Notes: a model not told the origin generated them from the sequence alone. A stretch of DNA of 64,000 nt from JBDTVS01 sp040007095 (GCA_040007095.1 JBDTVS010000076.1:69594-133593), one strand, 5' to 3'; positions 40,996-50,532 are shown, counted from the first letter of the stretch. A program made the numbers and translations.

Positions 40996-42123
40996 ATGCG
41001 ACGAAAAGCGCGTTACGTCCACGAACTGCCGGACTGGCCCAAGTTCTGCTGGAATGACAATCGCCTCGCTAGCACACTAGCCGCAGTTCGGCATCAGCAG
41101 GGGCGCCTGATTGGCCGAATGGAGGCGCTCGGACTACCGCTTCGGCAGGAAGCCGCTTTGGAAGCCCTCACCGAAGAGACCGTCAAAAGCAGCGAGATCG
41201 AAGGCGACAAGTTGGATGTGGCGCAGGTGCGGTCGTCGATCGCCCGCCGTCTCGGCATGGATGTGGGCGGCGTCGATATCGTGGAACGCCGCGTCGAAGG
41301 CGTCGTCGAAATGATGCTCGACGCGACGCGGAACTACGAGCAACCCCTCACGCCGGAACGATTGTTTGGCTGGCACGCTTCACTATTCCCAGCTGGCCGC
41401 AGCGGTATGCGCAAGGTGCGTGTAGCCGCGTGGCGCGATGAGAGCACGGGCCCCATGCAGGTTGTGTCGGGTCCCGTCGGGCGCGAGCGCATTCATTTCG
41501 AGGGTCCTGCTGCCGAACGCGTCGATCGCGAAATGAGCCTGTTTCTCCGGTGGTTCAATGGGAGCGCCGGCGTGTCGGTCGCCGATGAGGTTTTTAGGGC
41601 TGGACTCGCGCATCTCTGGTTCGTGACCGTACATCCGTTCGACGACGGCAATGGGCGTATCGCGCGCGCCATCGCGGATCTGGAGCTGGCACGGTCCGAG
41701 CACAGCTCACAGAGGTTCTACAGCATGTCGGCCCAGATTCGTCGTGAGCGGAATGATTACTACGAAATCCTCGAACGCACGCAGAAGGGTTCGATGGACG
41801 TTAGCCCGTGGATGGAGTGGTTCGTCGGCTGCCTTGGGCGCGCGATCAAGGGCGCAGAGACCACGCTAGCGGCTGTCCTTCGAAAGGGTCGGTTCTGGCA
41901 GAGGTTGCACGATGTACCAATCAATGAGCGCCAGCGCGTGATGCTCAATCGGCTGTTGGACGGATTTGGGGGCAAGCTAACTACGTCGAAATGGGCCACG
42001 ATCGCGAAGTGCTCATCCGACACTGCGTTGCGCGACGTCCTCGATCTCGTCCAGCGTGGCGTGCTTGTGCGCAATCCCGGAGCAGGTCGCAGCACCAGCT
42101 ACTCTCTCGCGGAAGTGCGATAG
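40996..42123 (+). CDS. Class II Fic protein with DUF4172 N-terminal domain
   Basis: 375 aa from the ATG at 40996. The N-terminal DUF4172 part includes ELPDWPKFCWNDNRLASTLA and contains an inhibitory (S/T)xxxE(G/N) motif (SSEIEGD), which marks class II autoinhibited Fic proteins. The catalytic Fic motif is complete: HPFDDGNGRIARAI. A C-terminal winged-helix-like domain follows (LTTSKWATIAKCSSDTALRDVLDLVQRGVLVRN is one continuous run; its core is TALRDVLDLVQRGVL). Fic enzymes AMPylate target proteins. No separate antitoxin is needed. It is intact beside degraded genes. Confidence 0.9.
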   Translation: MRRKARYVHELPDWPKFCWNDNRLASTLAAVRHQQGRLIGRMEALGLPLRQEAALEALTEETVKSSEIEGDKLDVAQVRSSIARRLGMDVGGVDIVERRVEGVVEMMLDATRNYEQPLTPERLFGWHASLFPAGRSGMRKVRVAAWRDESTGPMQVVSGPVGRERIHFEGPAAERVDREMSLFLRWFNGSAGVSVADEVFRAGLAHLWFVTVHPFDDGNGRIARAIADLELARSEHSSQRFYSMSAQIRRERNDYYEILERTQKGSMDVSPWMEWFVGCLGRAIKGAETTLAAVLRKGRFWQRLHDVPINERQRVMLNRLLDGFGGKLTTSKWATIAKCSSDTALRDVLDLVQRGVLVRNPGAGRSTSYSLAEVR

Positions 42124-42472
42124 CTGTGTCGTCGCTCCGGTATTCGATTGTGCGGGAGCGCTTAGGCGCATCAAGACGCGGGCGACATTCTGCCTCTTCA
42201 GGCTACACCTGTCGGTGGCGAACCCCAATTTTGAGCGGCAAAAGACGCCAGAATGAACTGCTGGACTCGCATCATGGATGCCACGCGGCATCGCGAGGAA
42301 CGCCACGGCCGCGCTTGTAAGTGGAGGTGGCGGGAAAAGGGCCAACGTCCGATATGCAAGTCCCTGCAAAACCAACGAGTTACACTTGAAGAGCTGATGA
42401 GCTGTACCTATTACGTACCAATAAGGAAATCAGATAGTCAGTATAACTCACTGTAAGTAAATAACTTACAGA
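42124..42472. other. Intergenic stretch without a recognisable gene
   Basis: About 350 bp between the Fic gene and tmRNA. No ORF with convincing protein features. An AT-rich tract (42400-42470) with TAAGTAAATAACTTA lies next to the tmRNA 3' end. A motif AACCCCAATTTTGAGC near 42220 is weakly reminiscent of insertion-sequence ends but is not supported. Confidence 0.4.
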
Positions 42473-42835
42473 TGGTGGAGGCGGCGGGAGTCGAACCCGC
42501 GTCCGAGAGCACGCCTTCGTAGGCGTCTACATGCGTAGCCGCTCTTGATGATTCGCAACCGGCGTCGAAGAGCGACGGAAACCGTCGGCTGCTAGCTCCG
42601 ATTTGTCTCGTCGCCACCTGTCGGAACCGCAAAGTGGCGACCAGCCTGCATTTATGACATCCCGGTCCCATCCCACAGGCGAGGACGAGGTGGACGTCGC
42701 TGACTTAAGGGTTACTTAAGCAGCGAGAGGCAGCTGCGTGTTCGCAGTTACGTTGTGTTCCATCGGATTTACGAGTCGATGGGGCTCGGCATGCATCCCA
42801 CGAGTCTTTGCCCCCGTCGAAACCGGATCGCCCCC
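42473..42835 (-). ncRNA. ssrA: tmRNA (SsrA)
   Basis: The minus strand is 363 nt and has both conserved tmRNA ends. The 5' end is GGGGGCGATCCGGTTTCGAC. The 3' end has the T-arm GGGTTCGACTCCCGCC and CCACCA; the 7-bp acceptor stem pairs GGGGGCG with CGCCTCC (one G-U). The internal tag frame at 42745-42716 (minus) reads ANTQLPLAA then TAA. It rescues stalled ribosomes with SmpB by adding this degradation tag. The tag sequence and the UAA are read directly. Confidence 0.95.
42716..42745 (-). other. tmRNA proteolysis-tag reading frame
   Basis: Nine codons plus TAA encode ANTQLPLAA, ending in the LAA that targets proteins to ClpXP-type proteases. The resume codon is taken as GCG, by analogy with other tmRNAs whose tag begins with Ala. 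Confidence 0.8.
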
Positions 42836-42886
42836 ACAGGCGGACCGCTCAAGGGGTACTCAGTCCTCGCGTTTCTAACAACCACC

Positions 42887-42915
42887 ATTGTAGGGCCCTG
42901 CGTCGAGAGCGTCAA
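42887..42915 (-). promoter_or_regulatory. Sigma70-type promoter of tmRNA
   Basis: On the minus strand TTGACG (42915-42910) is followed by a 17-nt spacer and TACAAT (42892-42887). The spacing is ideal. Transcription would start about 45 nt before the mature tmRNA 5' end, leaving a leader for RNase P to remove. Confidence 0.75.
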
Positions 42916-43039
42916 ACGATTCTATTGCTTGGAGTTGACCGTCCGCCTACCTTGACTTGCCTGTACCGCCGCCCGCATAATTCTGTCGCCCCTGCCGGAC
43001 GCCAACATTCATACGCCTTCGTCGGGTGCATCGACTCCG

Positions 43040-43945
43040 ATGACGTTTGACGACCAGCTGCAACGATCGCTTGGGGCACTCGCCGACCGTGTGCGCGACG
43101 AGGTCAGCCGCGCATGTCTGGCCGCCGGCGAGGCCGTGACCGCACAGGCGAACGAAGCTCGCGATGCCGCGGCGAAAGCCGCGTCGGCGCGAGCGCGCGA
43201 AGAGGCGGAGGCGACCGCGCGCCAGGAGATTGCAAGGCTCGAACGCCAGGTCGAGGAAATCACCGCCGCTTCGTCGTTGCGCGAGCGGCAACTTGCGGCA
43301 GATGTCGCGGCGTGGCAGCGCCTGATCGAGGCCCTGCGCGTCATCGATCGCGCGCCGTCGCTCAGCGATATCCTCGACGCGCTGATCATCGGTGCAAGCC
43401 GCGAGGCCGCCCGCGTCGGCTTGTTTCTGGTCCGCCAGGGTGCGCTGCGGGGGTGGCGCTTCGTCGGATTTGGTCCCGATCTGGAGCCCGCCCGCTCCTT
43501 TGTGGTTCGTGCCGACGAGAGCGGGGTCGTCGGGGAGGCGGTTCGGACCGGCCTCCCGGTCTCGTCCGCGGTTCCTGGCGCCACCCCGGCTCCTGTCTTC
43601 GCTCAATTGCCGGGCATTCGTCTCTGCCTGGCCGTGCCGGTCATTGTCAGCGGGGAAGTGGTCGCGGTGCTCTATGCTGACCAAGGCGCCGATGAAGACA
43701 CCGATCTTCCCTCTTCGCCGGTCAAGTGGCCGGACACCCTGGAGTTGTTCGCGCGGCACGTGGCCAGGTGTATCGAGGCCGCCACGGCGATCAAGGCCGT
43801 CCACGTCTTGACGGCCCCGCCCGAGACTTCAGCGAGCGCCGTGCCGAAATCGTTCGCCGGCGCACGGGCCTCTTCGGGCGAGGCAGACCATAACACGTCG
43901 CCAACCCCCGCCATCCGAGAGCCCGAACTGCGGGCATCGAGTTGA
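43040..43945 (+). CDS. GAF-domain protein with N-terminal coiled coil
   Basis: 301 aa. Residues 15-90 are Ala/Arg/Glu-rich and helical (coiled-coil-like, for example RAREEAEATARQEIARLERQ). Residues about 100-250 form a GAF domain (SDILDALIIGASREAARVGLFL ... SGVVGEAVRTGLPVSSAVP ... LAVPVIVSGEVVAVLYADQ). The C-terminus is Pro/Ser-rich and disordered. GAF domains bind small molecules. There is no output domain, so it probably acts by protein contact. No clear Shine-Dalgarno. Its stop overlaps the next start by 4 nt (TTGA), so it may be co-translated with the lytic transglycosylase. Confidence 0.82.
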   Translation: MTFDDQLQRSLGALADRVRDEVSRACLAAGEAVTAQANEARDAAAKAASARAREEAEATARQEIARLERQVEEITAASSLRERQLAADVAAWQRLIEALRVIDRAPSLSDILDALIIGASREAARVGLFLVRQGALRGWRFVGFGPDLEPARSFVVRADESGVVGEAVRTGLPVSSAVPGATPAPVFAQLPGIRLCLAVPVIVSGEVVAVLYADQGADEDTDLPSSPVKWPDTLELFARHVARCIEAATAIKAVHVLTAPPETSASAVPKSFAGARASSGEADHNTSPTPAIREPELRASS

Positions 43946-46296
43946 CCGTGACGAGCGCTAGAGTGTCCCTCGTCGCGGTTGCGCTATTCGTCACGGCCAG
44001 CGGGCCGCTCGCCCAACAACCGCCGACCATTCCGGTGGGGCTCGCGCCGACAAATCATCCGCGTCTGCCGCGTGATCTTGCGCAGCTGTGGATGGTGCCG
44101 CAATCGCGGCTGGCTGTTCGCTCGGCTGCGCAAACAGAATTCGTCCAGGCCGTGAAGTTTGAAGTTGAAGGCACGTTCGCGAAAGCATTGCCGATTCTGT
44201 CGCAGCCGGCGATGATGCAAGGCCCGATTGGAACCTACGCCGAGTACTACGCCGGTCTTGCGCAGCTGCGCCTTGGCCGGATGGACGAAGCGTGTCGGAC
44301 GTTCCAGACAATTCAGTCGCATGCCCCGATCGGGTTCATCGCCGAAGCCGCGGCCTTGCGCGAAGCGGAATGCCACGAGGCGCTTGGTGAACGAGCCGCG
44401 ACGCTGGCCGTCTACGAGCGGCTGGCCAAGATGAACACCGCGTCGCCGGACGAGGTGCTCCTGAAACTGGGCCGCGCGGCCAAGTTCGCCGGCAATGCCG
44501 AGAAGGCCAGCCAGGCGTTCGGGCGTCTCTACTATGACTTCCCGCTGAGCGATTACGCGCTGTCGGCTGGCGCGGAGCTCGAGACTGGACCGCTCACGGC
44601 CGGCTCCGCTCGCTACAAGCTCCGGCTGGCGCGTGCCGAACGGCTGTTCTCGGCGAAGCGCTACACACAGGCGCGGAGTGAATTCGACATCCTGCGTCCC
44701 GCGGCGGGAGACAACAACCGCGAGCTTGTCGAGCTCAGGATCGCCGAGTGCGATTACTTCCTGAAGCGGCCGCGCGTTGCCAAGACGGCGCTGCGCCCGT
44801 ATCTCGGCGCCGCGTCGCGCCAGGGTGAAGCGCTGTTCTTTTACGCCCTGTCTTTGCGCGCGCTCAACGAGACCGACGAGTACCTCAAGACAATCCGTCA
44901 GGTGGCGGACCAGTTCCCGACCGAGACATGGGCCGACGATGCCCTGGACGACCTCGCGTCTTACTACGTGGTGACCGACAAGGACGATCTGGCGGACGCG
45001 GTCTTTCGCGAGTCCTACAGCAAGTTCCCGACCGGCCACAACGCCGAGCGCGCCGCCTGGAAAATCGGCTGGTGGTCGTTCAGGAAGAAGAGCTTCGCGG
45101 ATACGACGCGCGTTTTCGACCGGGTGGCGGTGGACTTTCCACGCTCCGACTATCGGCCGATGTGGCTGTATTGGTCGGGACGCGCGTATGACTTGCAAGC
45201 GGAGCCTGCGGTCGCCGCCGCGCGCTACACGCTCGCCGTCACGGACTATGCGAATACGTACCACGGCCGGCTGGCAGCCAAGCGCCTCGCCGATCTGGGT
45301 GTGGGTTTTCCCGAACGACAGCTGGTGGTGGATGTCGCGGCGCCCGTCGGCGGGGACGGGCCGCAGGCCAGCCGGCCCCAGCCGGTCAGCGTTCCCCTTC
45401 CGCCCAACGCGCCGACCATCCGGGCCCTCTTGGCGCTCGATCTGTACGATCAGGCGGTCGACGAGCTCCGCTACGCTCAGCGCAACGGAGGCAATTCGTC
45501 GGCAATCGAGGCGACGCTGGCCTGGACCTACTGGCAGCAGGGGCGATCGACGACCGGCACCGATCAGTTCGCGTTGTATCGCGGCGCAATCAACGCGATG
45601 AAGCGGGCCTATCCGCACTATCTTGCGGCGGGTGGCGAGGAGCTTCCCGGCGAGATCCTCAAGGTGATTTTCCCGATCGCCTATTGGGATTCCATCCGCA
45701 AGTACGCCGAACAGTACAATATCGATCCGTACCTGTCGGCGGCGCTGATCGCGCAGGAGTCGACATTCGTTCCCGACATCAAGTCCTACGCGAACGCCTG
45801 GGGACTGACGCAGCTCATGCCCGCAACGGCCAGACAGTATGCAGGCAGGCTGAAGATCCTCTACACGCAGAAGCTGCTGACCGATCCCGAAGCGAACCTC
45901 AAGATCGGGATGTCGTACCTCGCCGCGAAGATCAAGGAATTCGGTCAGGTTCACCTTGCCCTCGCGAGCTACAACGCGGGCGAACGCCCGGTGCGCCGGT
46001 GGATGAACGAACGGCCCGACCTTCCGCAGGACGAGTTCATCGACGATATCCCGTACCCGCAGACGAACAACTATGTCAAGAAGCTGCTCAGCACGGCCGA
46101 GGACTATCGCCGGTTGTACTCGCCGTCGGGCGCGCGCCTCGATGCGGTCCTGGCCGAGGCCTCGCCGGTCGTCCAGGCGCCGGCCGTGAACCGGGCCAAA
46201 ACGAGTGTCACTCGCGCGACCAAACCCAAAACCGCTCCCGCCACGGCGCCGAGGAAATCCGCGCCGAAGTCAAAGAAAACGCGCAAAGCCGCGTAA
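43942..46296 (+). CDS. Soluble lytic murein transglycosylase with TPR-like superhelix
   Basis: 784 aa from TTG 43942 (a GTG at 43948 is equally possible). Signal peptide (LVAVALFVTASGPLAQQ). Residues about 60-480 are helical repeat units (YAEYYAGLAQLRLGRMDEAC, ALREAECHEALGERAATLAVY), like the ring of E. coli Slt70. The SLT domain near 590-720 has IAQESTFVPDIKSYANAWGL, TQLMPATARQYA and ALASYNAGERPVRRW; the catalytic Glu is in AQES. The C-terminus is a Lys/Pro/Ala-rich tail. The enzyme cleaves peptidoglycan glycan strands, giving 1,6-anhydro products, in the periplasm. Confidence 0.92.
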   Translation: MTVTSARVSLVAVALFVTASGPLAQQPPTIPVGLAPTNHPRLPRDLAQLWMVPQSRLAVRSAAQTEFVQAVKFEVEGTFAKALPILSQPAMMQGPIGTYAEYYAGLAQLRLGRMDEACRTFQTIQSHAPIGFIAEAAALREAECHEALGERAATLAVYERLAKMNTASPDEVLLKLGRAAKFAGNAEKASQAFGRLYYDFPLSDYALSAGAELETGPLTAGSARYKLRLARAERLFSAKRYTQARSEFDILRPAAGDNNRELVELRIAECDYFLKRPRVAKTALRPYLGAASRQGEALFFYALSLRALNETDEYLKTIRQVADQFPTETWADDALDDLASYYVVTDKDDLADAVFRESYSKFPTGHNAERAAWKIGWWSFRKKSFADTTRVFDRVAVDFPRSDYRPMWLYWSGRAYDLQAEPAVAAARYTLAVTDYANTYHGRLAAKRLADLGVGFPERQLVVDVAAPVGGDGPQASRPQPVSVPLPPNAPTIRALLALDLYDQAVDELRYAQRNGGNSSAIEATLAWTYWQQGRSTTGTDQFALYRGAINAMKRAYPHYLAAGGEELPGEILKVIFPIAYWDSIRKYAEQYNIDPYLSAALIAQESTFVPDIKSYANAWGLTQLMPATARQYAGRLKILYTQKLLTDPEANLKIGMSYLAAKIKEFGQVHLALASYNAGERPVRRWMNERPDLPQDEFIDDIPYPQTNNYVKKLLSTAEDYRRLYSPSGARLDAVLAEASPVVQAPAVNRAKTSVTRATKPKTAPATAPRKSAPKSKKTRKAA

Positions 46297-46333
46297 CCTC
46301 CGCGACGCGAAGCCGAATACATCCGCCAACACC

Positions 46334-47512
46334 ATGTCAAAACTTACCGGATCCAAGAAAGCCACGCAGTTCACCGAATCGGTCATCCGCGAGATGACCC
46401 GTCTCAGCGATTTGCACGATGCCGTCAATCTGTCGCAGGGATTTCCAGACTTTTCGGCACCCGCGGCGGTGAAGGCGGCGGCGATCGCGGCCATAGAAGG
46501 CGACGTCAACCAATACGCGGTCACGTGGGGCGCACGACCGCTTCGCGAAGCGATCGCGCGAGAGTTCACGCGCCGCTACGGTGTCGAGGTGGTCGCCGAC
46601 GAGCAGGTCACCGTCTGCTGCGGCTCGACCGAGGGGATGATGTCCACGATGATGGCGATCATCGATCCAGGCGATGAAGTCGTAGTGTTCGAACCCTTCT
46701 ACGAGAACTACGGGCCCGACGCCATTCTTTCGGGCGCCACACCGCGCTACGTGACGCTCCACGAGCCGGACTGGCATTTCGATCCCGACGAGCTCGCCGC
46801 CGCGTTCAACAACAAGACGCGCGCGATCATCATCAATACGCCGAACAACCCCACCGGAAAAGTGTTTTCGCGCGAAGAGCTCGAGACAATTGCGGCGCTC
46901 TGCCGAAAGTGGGACGCGGTCGCGATTTCCGATGAAATCTACGAGCACATTCTCTATGACGGCCATGTCCACATCCCCATCGCCACAATCGAGGGGATGG
47001 CCGACCGGACCGTGACCATCAACGGTTTGTCGAAGACCTACAGCGTGACCGGATGGCGGGTGGGCTGGACGATTTCTCCTCCGTCGCTGACCGGCTCGAT
47101 TCGAAAAGTACACGACTTCCTGACTGTCGGGGCGCCGGCGCCGCTGCAGGAGGCCGGCGCGGTCGCGCTCGGTCTGCCGGATCAGTACTACCTGGAGCTG
47201 GCCGCCAAGTACAAACGTCTGCGCGACATGCTGCTCGAAATTCTCGAGCGTCATCACTTCGTGTGTTACAAACCGTACGGCGCGTACTACATCATGACGG
47301 ACATTGGCGCCTTCGGTTTTGACGATGACGTCGAGTTCACCCGCTATCTGATCAAGGACGTGGGGGTGGCCGGCGTGCCCGGGAGCAGCTTTTACAAGAA
47401 CTCAAAGAACGGCAAGACCAAGCTGCGGTTCTGCTACTGCAAACGTGACGCGACGATCTTCGAGGCGGATCGCCGTCTGGCGAAGCTCGTTCCGGCCGGC
47501 GTCAGCCGATAG
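46334..47512 (+). CDS. Class I/II PLP-dependent aminotransferase
   Basis: 392 aa from ATG 46334, chosen over longer starts because the conserved N-terminus (TRLSDLHDAVNLSQGFPDF) begins here. Motifs: NTPNNPTGKVFSREEL, the Asp/Tyr block ISDEIYEHILYDG, and the PLP lysine in INGLSKTYSVTGWRVGW, then KLRFCYCKRD with the substrate-binding Arg. It is like kynurenine/glutamine aminotransferases and aspartate aminotransferase-like enzymes of this fold. The exact substrate cannot be assigned. It follows the transglycosylase gene by about 40 nt. Confidence 0.92.
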   Translation: MSKLTGSKKATQFTESVIREMTRLSDLHDAVNLSQGFPDFSAPAAVKAAAIAAIEGDVNQYAVTWGARPLREAIAREFTRRYGVEVVADEQVTVCCGSTEGMMSTMMAIIDPGDEVVVFEPFYENYGPDAILSGATPRYVTLHEPDWHFDPDELAAAFNNKTRAIIINTPNNPTGKVFSREELETIAALCRKWDAVAISDEIYEHILYDGHVHIPIATIEGMADRTVTINGLSKTYSVTGWRVGWTISPPSLTGSIRKVHDFLTVGAPAPLQEAGAVALGLPDQYYLELAAKYKRLRDMLLEILERHHFVCYKPYGAYYIMTDIGAFGFDDDVEFTRYLIKDVGVAGVPGSSFYKNSKNGKTKLRFCYCKRDATIFEADRRLAKLVPAGVSR

Positions 47513-47617
47513 AGCCGGCCGCAGAATACGATTCTCAACCCAGAGCGCGCAACGCACGCAGAAATTCCTGGGGCTTCCTTCCCCGGCCTCTGCGGTCTCA
47601 GTGTTGAGCGTCGTGTC

Positions 47618-48628
47618 TCAGTACCTGGCGACCACTCCGAAGAACACTCCCTGCAACGTGAACGATCCGGTGTCGGTCTTGATCAGGTAGCCGACGTCGA
47701 GCGCGCGATAGCCGACCTGTACGCCCACGTAGTTCGTGAAGTTCAGGGTGCCGTAGACATTGACGTCGAGGTAATGGCCGTTCGTGTCCTTGAACGCCTT
47801 CTCCGGAAGGGTGAATCCCGTGACTTCGCCCGTGATTGAGATATTGGGGACCACGTAGATGCGAAAAATGCCGCCGATGGCGGGAATCGGCGCTTCTGCT
47901 TGCGTGAACTCGGTCACGATGGGACTGGCCACCGTGGCGAGGTTGGCGGTGACGTCCGTGTACTTGAAATCGAGGATGAACCCGCCAAATCCCCGATCGC
48001 GGGAGATGAAGTCGTACTCGTAGCCGATTCGGTACGCTTTCCAGTCGAGCGTCGAAGTGATCGCCCGCCCGATGGAGTAAGTCTGACCGTTGAATACGAC
48101 GTTGCGGGTGAGGACGCCAGTCTGGTCGTACTTGATCGGAATGTATTGCAGCCTGAACTTGTGGCGCGTGGCCGGCCGCAGCTCGAGATGCACCTCAGGA
48201 AAGCGCTGATCGGTCAGGCCCAGATCCTTCTTGAAGTCGATGGTCGACCCGATGATGCCGAGCGACTGGCTGGCAATCGAGATATCCGCGGTCGGGAACC
48301 AGAACCCGGCGGCCGCTTCGATGTGGTATCGCTCTCCGGTGGCGGGATCGGCAATAGGCCGCGGCGTGAACTGAGCACGCGCCGAAGACGGACAAAGGGC
48401 GATGACCAGCAGCGGGATAACAACGAGGATGGGGTGGTGGGATGATGGGGTAGTGGGGTGATGGGGCGAGGGACGGGATGACGCGGTGTTGGGGTGATGG
48501 GACGATGGCGTTCCAGCCTGCGAGGTGACCGTCGACCGTCCGCTCGCACCACTAGCGATCCCGAAAACTCGACGTCGAGCCATCGCTCGCACTCTCATCA
48601 GCCCCTTGCACATCAGTCTCCAACCCAT
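47618..48628 (-). CDS. Outer-membrane-type protein of unknown function
   Basis: Up to 336 aa; the true start is unclear. Residues 40-65 read as His/Pro/Ser-rich repeats encoded by a low-complexity tract (48428-48520), then a signal-like segment follows (ILVVIPLLVIALCPSSARAQ). The first 80 residues may therefore be untranslated or unusual. The rest is beta-rich with alternating hydrophobic strands (YHIEAAAGFWFPTADISIAS, GYEYDFISRDRGFGGFILDF, VGVQVGYRALDVGYLI), ending GVFFGVVARY with a terminal aromatic, as in outer-membrane barrels. Function unknown. It is downstream of cstA on the same strand. Confidence 0.65.
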   Translation of the reverse strand: MGWRLMCKGLMRVRAMARRRVFGIASGASGRSTVTSQAGTPSSHHPNTASSRPSPHHPTTPSSHHPILVVIPLLVIALCPSSARAQFTPRPIADPATGERYHIEAAAGFWFPTADISIASQSLGIIGSTIDFKKDLGLTDQRFPEVHLELRPATRHKFRLQYIPIKYDQTGVLTRNVVFNGQTYSIGRAITSTLDWKAYRIGYEYDFISRDRGFGGFILDFKYTDVTANLATVASPIVTEFTQAEAPIPAIGGIFRIYVVPNISITGEVTGFTLPEKAFKDTNGHYLDVNVYGTLNFTNYVGVQVGYRALDVGYLIKTDTGSFTLQGVFFGVVARY

Positions 48629-48717
48629 TAGTCCATGACCCCCGTTATTTCGTCGCCCATCACGCCATCAGTCCATCACTCCATCACCCGTTACTCCATC
48701 ACCCCATCACCCCATGC

Positions 48718-50532
48718 CTACGCCTCGGACAGATCCATTTGCGGTAGCCGCCCGCTCAGCACCATCACCCATCGTCGCGTGGCCGACACCAGGATGATCA
48801 CGACGCAGAGCATCATGATGATAGTACAAACCGTGTCGACGTAGCCCTGAACGTGCAGCGCCGGATTGACGCCGATGGCCTTCGGCCAGAAATTGTCGCG
48901 CACACTCATGTAGCCGGCCGTCAGGGTGGTGGTGGCGACGAAGCACATCGGTAAGAACGTTGCCCACGCGTATTTGGCGCGCCCGATGTTGATGATGACG
49001 GTGGTGCCGACCGCCAGCGCCACGCCCGCGAGCAGTTGGTTGGCGATGCCGAACATCGGCCACAGCGTGTCGATCGAGCCGGTCCAGATGAAGTAGCCCC
49101 ACGCGAGCACCACCAGGAAGGTCGAGGCAATCGATGCCGGCAGATAGTTGGGTCGCGCGAACGGCTTCCACGCGCGGCCGACGAATTCCTGGAGGACGAA
49201 CCGGGCAACTCGGGTGCCCGCGTCGATTGTGGTGAGGATGAACAGCGCTTCGAACATGATGGCGAAGTGGTACCAGTAGGCCATCAGACCGCGCATGCCG
49301 GGGATCTTGCTGAAAATGTCGGCCATGCCGATCGCGAGCGACACCGCGCCGCCGGGACGTCCGATCACGTTCTCTCCCACCTGCAGCTGCAGATCCGTCA
49401 AATTGACGGTCGACAGGCCGAGGGTGCTGAAGACGGCGGGTGAGGTGTTGATCGCGAAATAGTCGCCCGGGTGGAGGGCCGTGGCGGCGGTCATGGCCAT
49501 GACGGCGACAAGTCCCTCGAACAGCATGGCGCCGTAGCCGATCGGCCGGAGATCACTCTCTTTGTCGACCATCTTGGGTGTGGTGCCGGTGGCGATGAGC
49601 GAGTGGAACCCGGAGATCGCGCCGCACGCGATGGTGATGAAGACGAACGGAAACATCGGACCAGGGATGATCGGTCCGCCGCCCCAGGCAAACTGCGAGA
49701 TGGCCGGCGCCTGCAGCGTCGGCTGCACGATCACCACGCCGAGCACGAGAAACATGATCGTGCCGATCTTCATGAAGGTGCTGAGGTAGTCGCGCGGTGT
49801 CAGCAGCATCCACACCGGCAGCACCGAGGCGGCGAATCCGTAGACGGCGAGCGCGATCGTGATCTGATGGCGGGAGAGCAGAAACCACGAGCCGATCGCC
49901 GAATTCGCGACCGGCCGGCCGAAAATCACCGCCAGCACCATCAGCGTCACGCCGACGATGGTGGCTTCCTTGATGTGCCCTTTCCGCCACACGAACATGT
50001 GAAACCCCATCAGCATCGCCAGCGGAATGCTGGCGCCGATGGTGAAGGTGCCCCACGCGCTCTCCGCGAGCGCGTTGACAACCGCCAGTCCCAACCCCGC
50101 CAGCGCGATGACGACGATGAAGAGCACGGCGACCGCGCCGGTGGTTCCCGCGACGGGGCCAATCTCGGTCCGCGCGATGTCCGACAGCGAGCGCCCGCCG
50201 CGGCGGGTCGATGCCCACAGCGACACGAAATCGTGCACCGCGCCCGCCAGGCAGCACCCGGACACGATCCAGATGAAGCCGGGCGCGTAGCCGAACTGCG
50301 CCGCCAGGACCGGTCCGATGAGAGGGCCGGCGCCGGTGATCGCCGCGAAATGATGACCGAACAGTACCCATCGACGGGTCGGGTAGTAGTTGTGCCCGTC
50401 GAATTTTCGATGGGCCGGTGTCACGCGCGTATCGTCCAGAGCCATGACCCGCGCGGCCAGGAAGGCGCTGTAATAGCGGTAGGCAATCGCGAGAATACAC
50501 AGCGCCGGGAGCACGATATAGAGCGCGTTCAT
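48718..50532 (-). CDS. cstA: CstA-family carbon starvation/peptide transporter
   Basis: 604 aa with about 16 hydrophobic helices. CstA motifs: DGHNYYPTRRWVLFGHHFAA, GPVLAAQFGYAPGFIWIVSG, TGTTPKMVDKESDLRPIGYG and FVLQEFVGRAWKPF. The family takes up peptides or pyruvate under carbon limitation through the inner membrane. The C-terminal part is intact. Its ATG at 50532 lies 21 bp from that of the divergent ABC exporter at 50554, so the promoters must overlap or sit inside the opposing genes. Confidence 0.95.
   Translation of the reverse strand: MNALYIVLPALCILAIAYRYYSAFLAARVMALDDTRVTPAHRKFDGHNYYPTRRWVLFGHHFAAITGAGPLIGPVLAAQFGYAPGFIWIVSGCCLAGAVHDFVSLWASTRRGGRSLSDIARTEIGPVAGTTGAVAVLFIVVIALAGLGLAVVNALAESAWGTFTIGASIPLAMLMGFHMFVWRKGHIKEATIVGVTLMVLAVIFGRPVANSAIGSWFLLSRHQITIALAVYGFAASVLPVWMLLTPRDYLSTFMKIGTIMFLVLGVVIVQPTLQAPAISQFAWGGGPIIPGPMFPFVFITIACGAISGFHSLIATGTTPKMVDKESDLRPIGYGAMLFEGLVAVMAMTAATALHPGDYFAINTSPAVFSTLGLSTVNLTDLQLQVGENVIGRPGGAVSLAIGMADIFSKIPGMRGLMAYWYHFAIMFEALFILTTIDAGTRVARFVLQEFVGRAWKPFARPNYLPASIASTFLVVLAWGYFIWTGSIDTLWPMFGIANQLLAGVALAVGTTVIINIGRAKYAWATFLPMCFVATTTLTAGYMSVRDNFWPKAIGVNPALHVQGYVDTVCTIIMMLCVVIILVSATRRWVMVLSGRLPQMDLSEA

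Noticed and set aside
42190..42260. Possible insertion-sequence end (AACCCCAATTTTGAGC-like)
   Set aside because: No transposase remnant, no terminal repeat pair and no target duplication could be found.
43984..45954. Long antisense open frame opposite the lytic transglycosylase
   Set aside because: No protein motifs; the plus-strand gene has a complete SLT domain.
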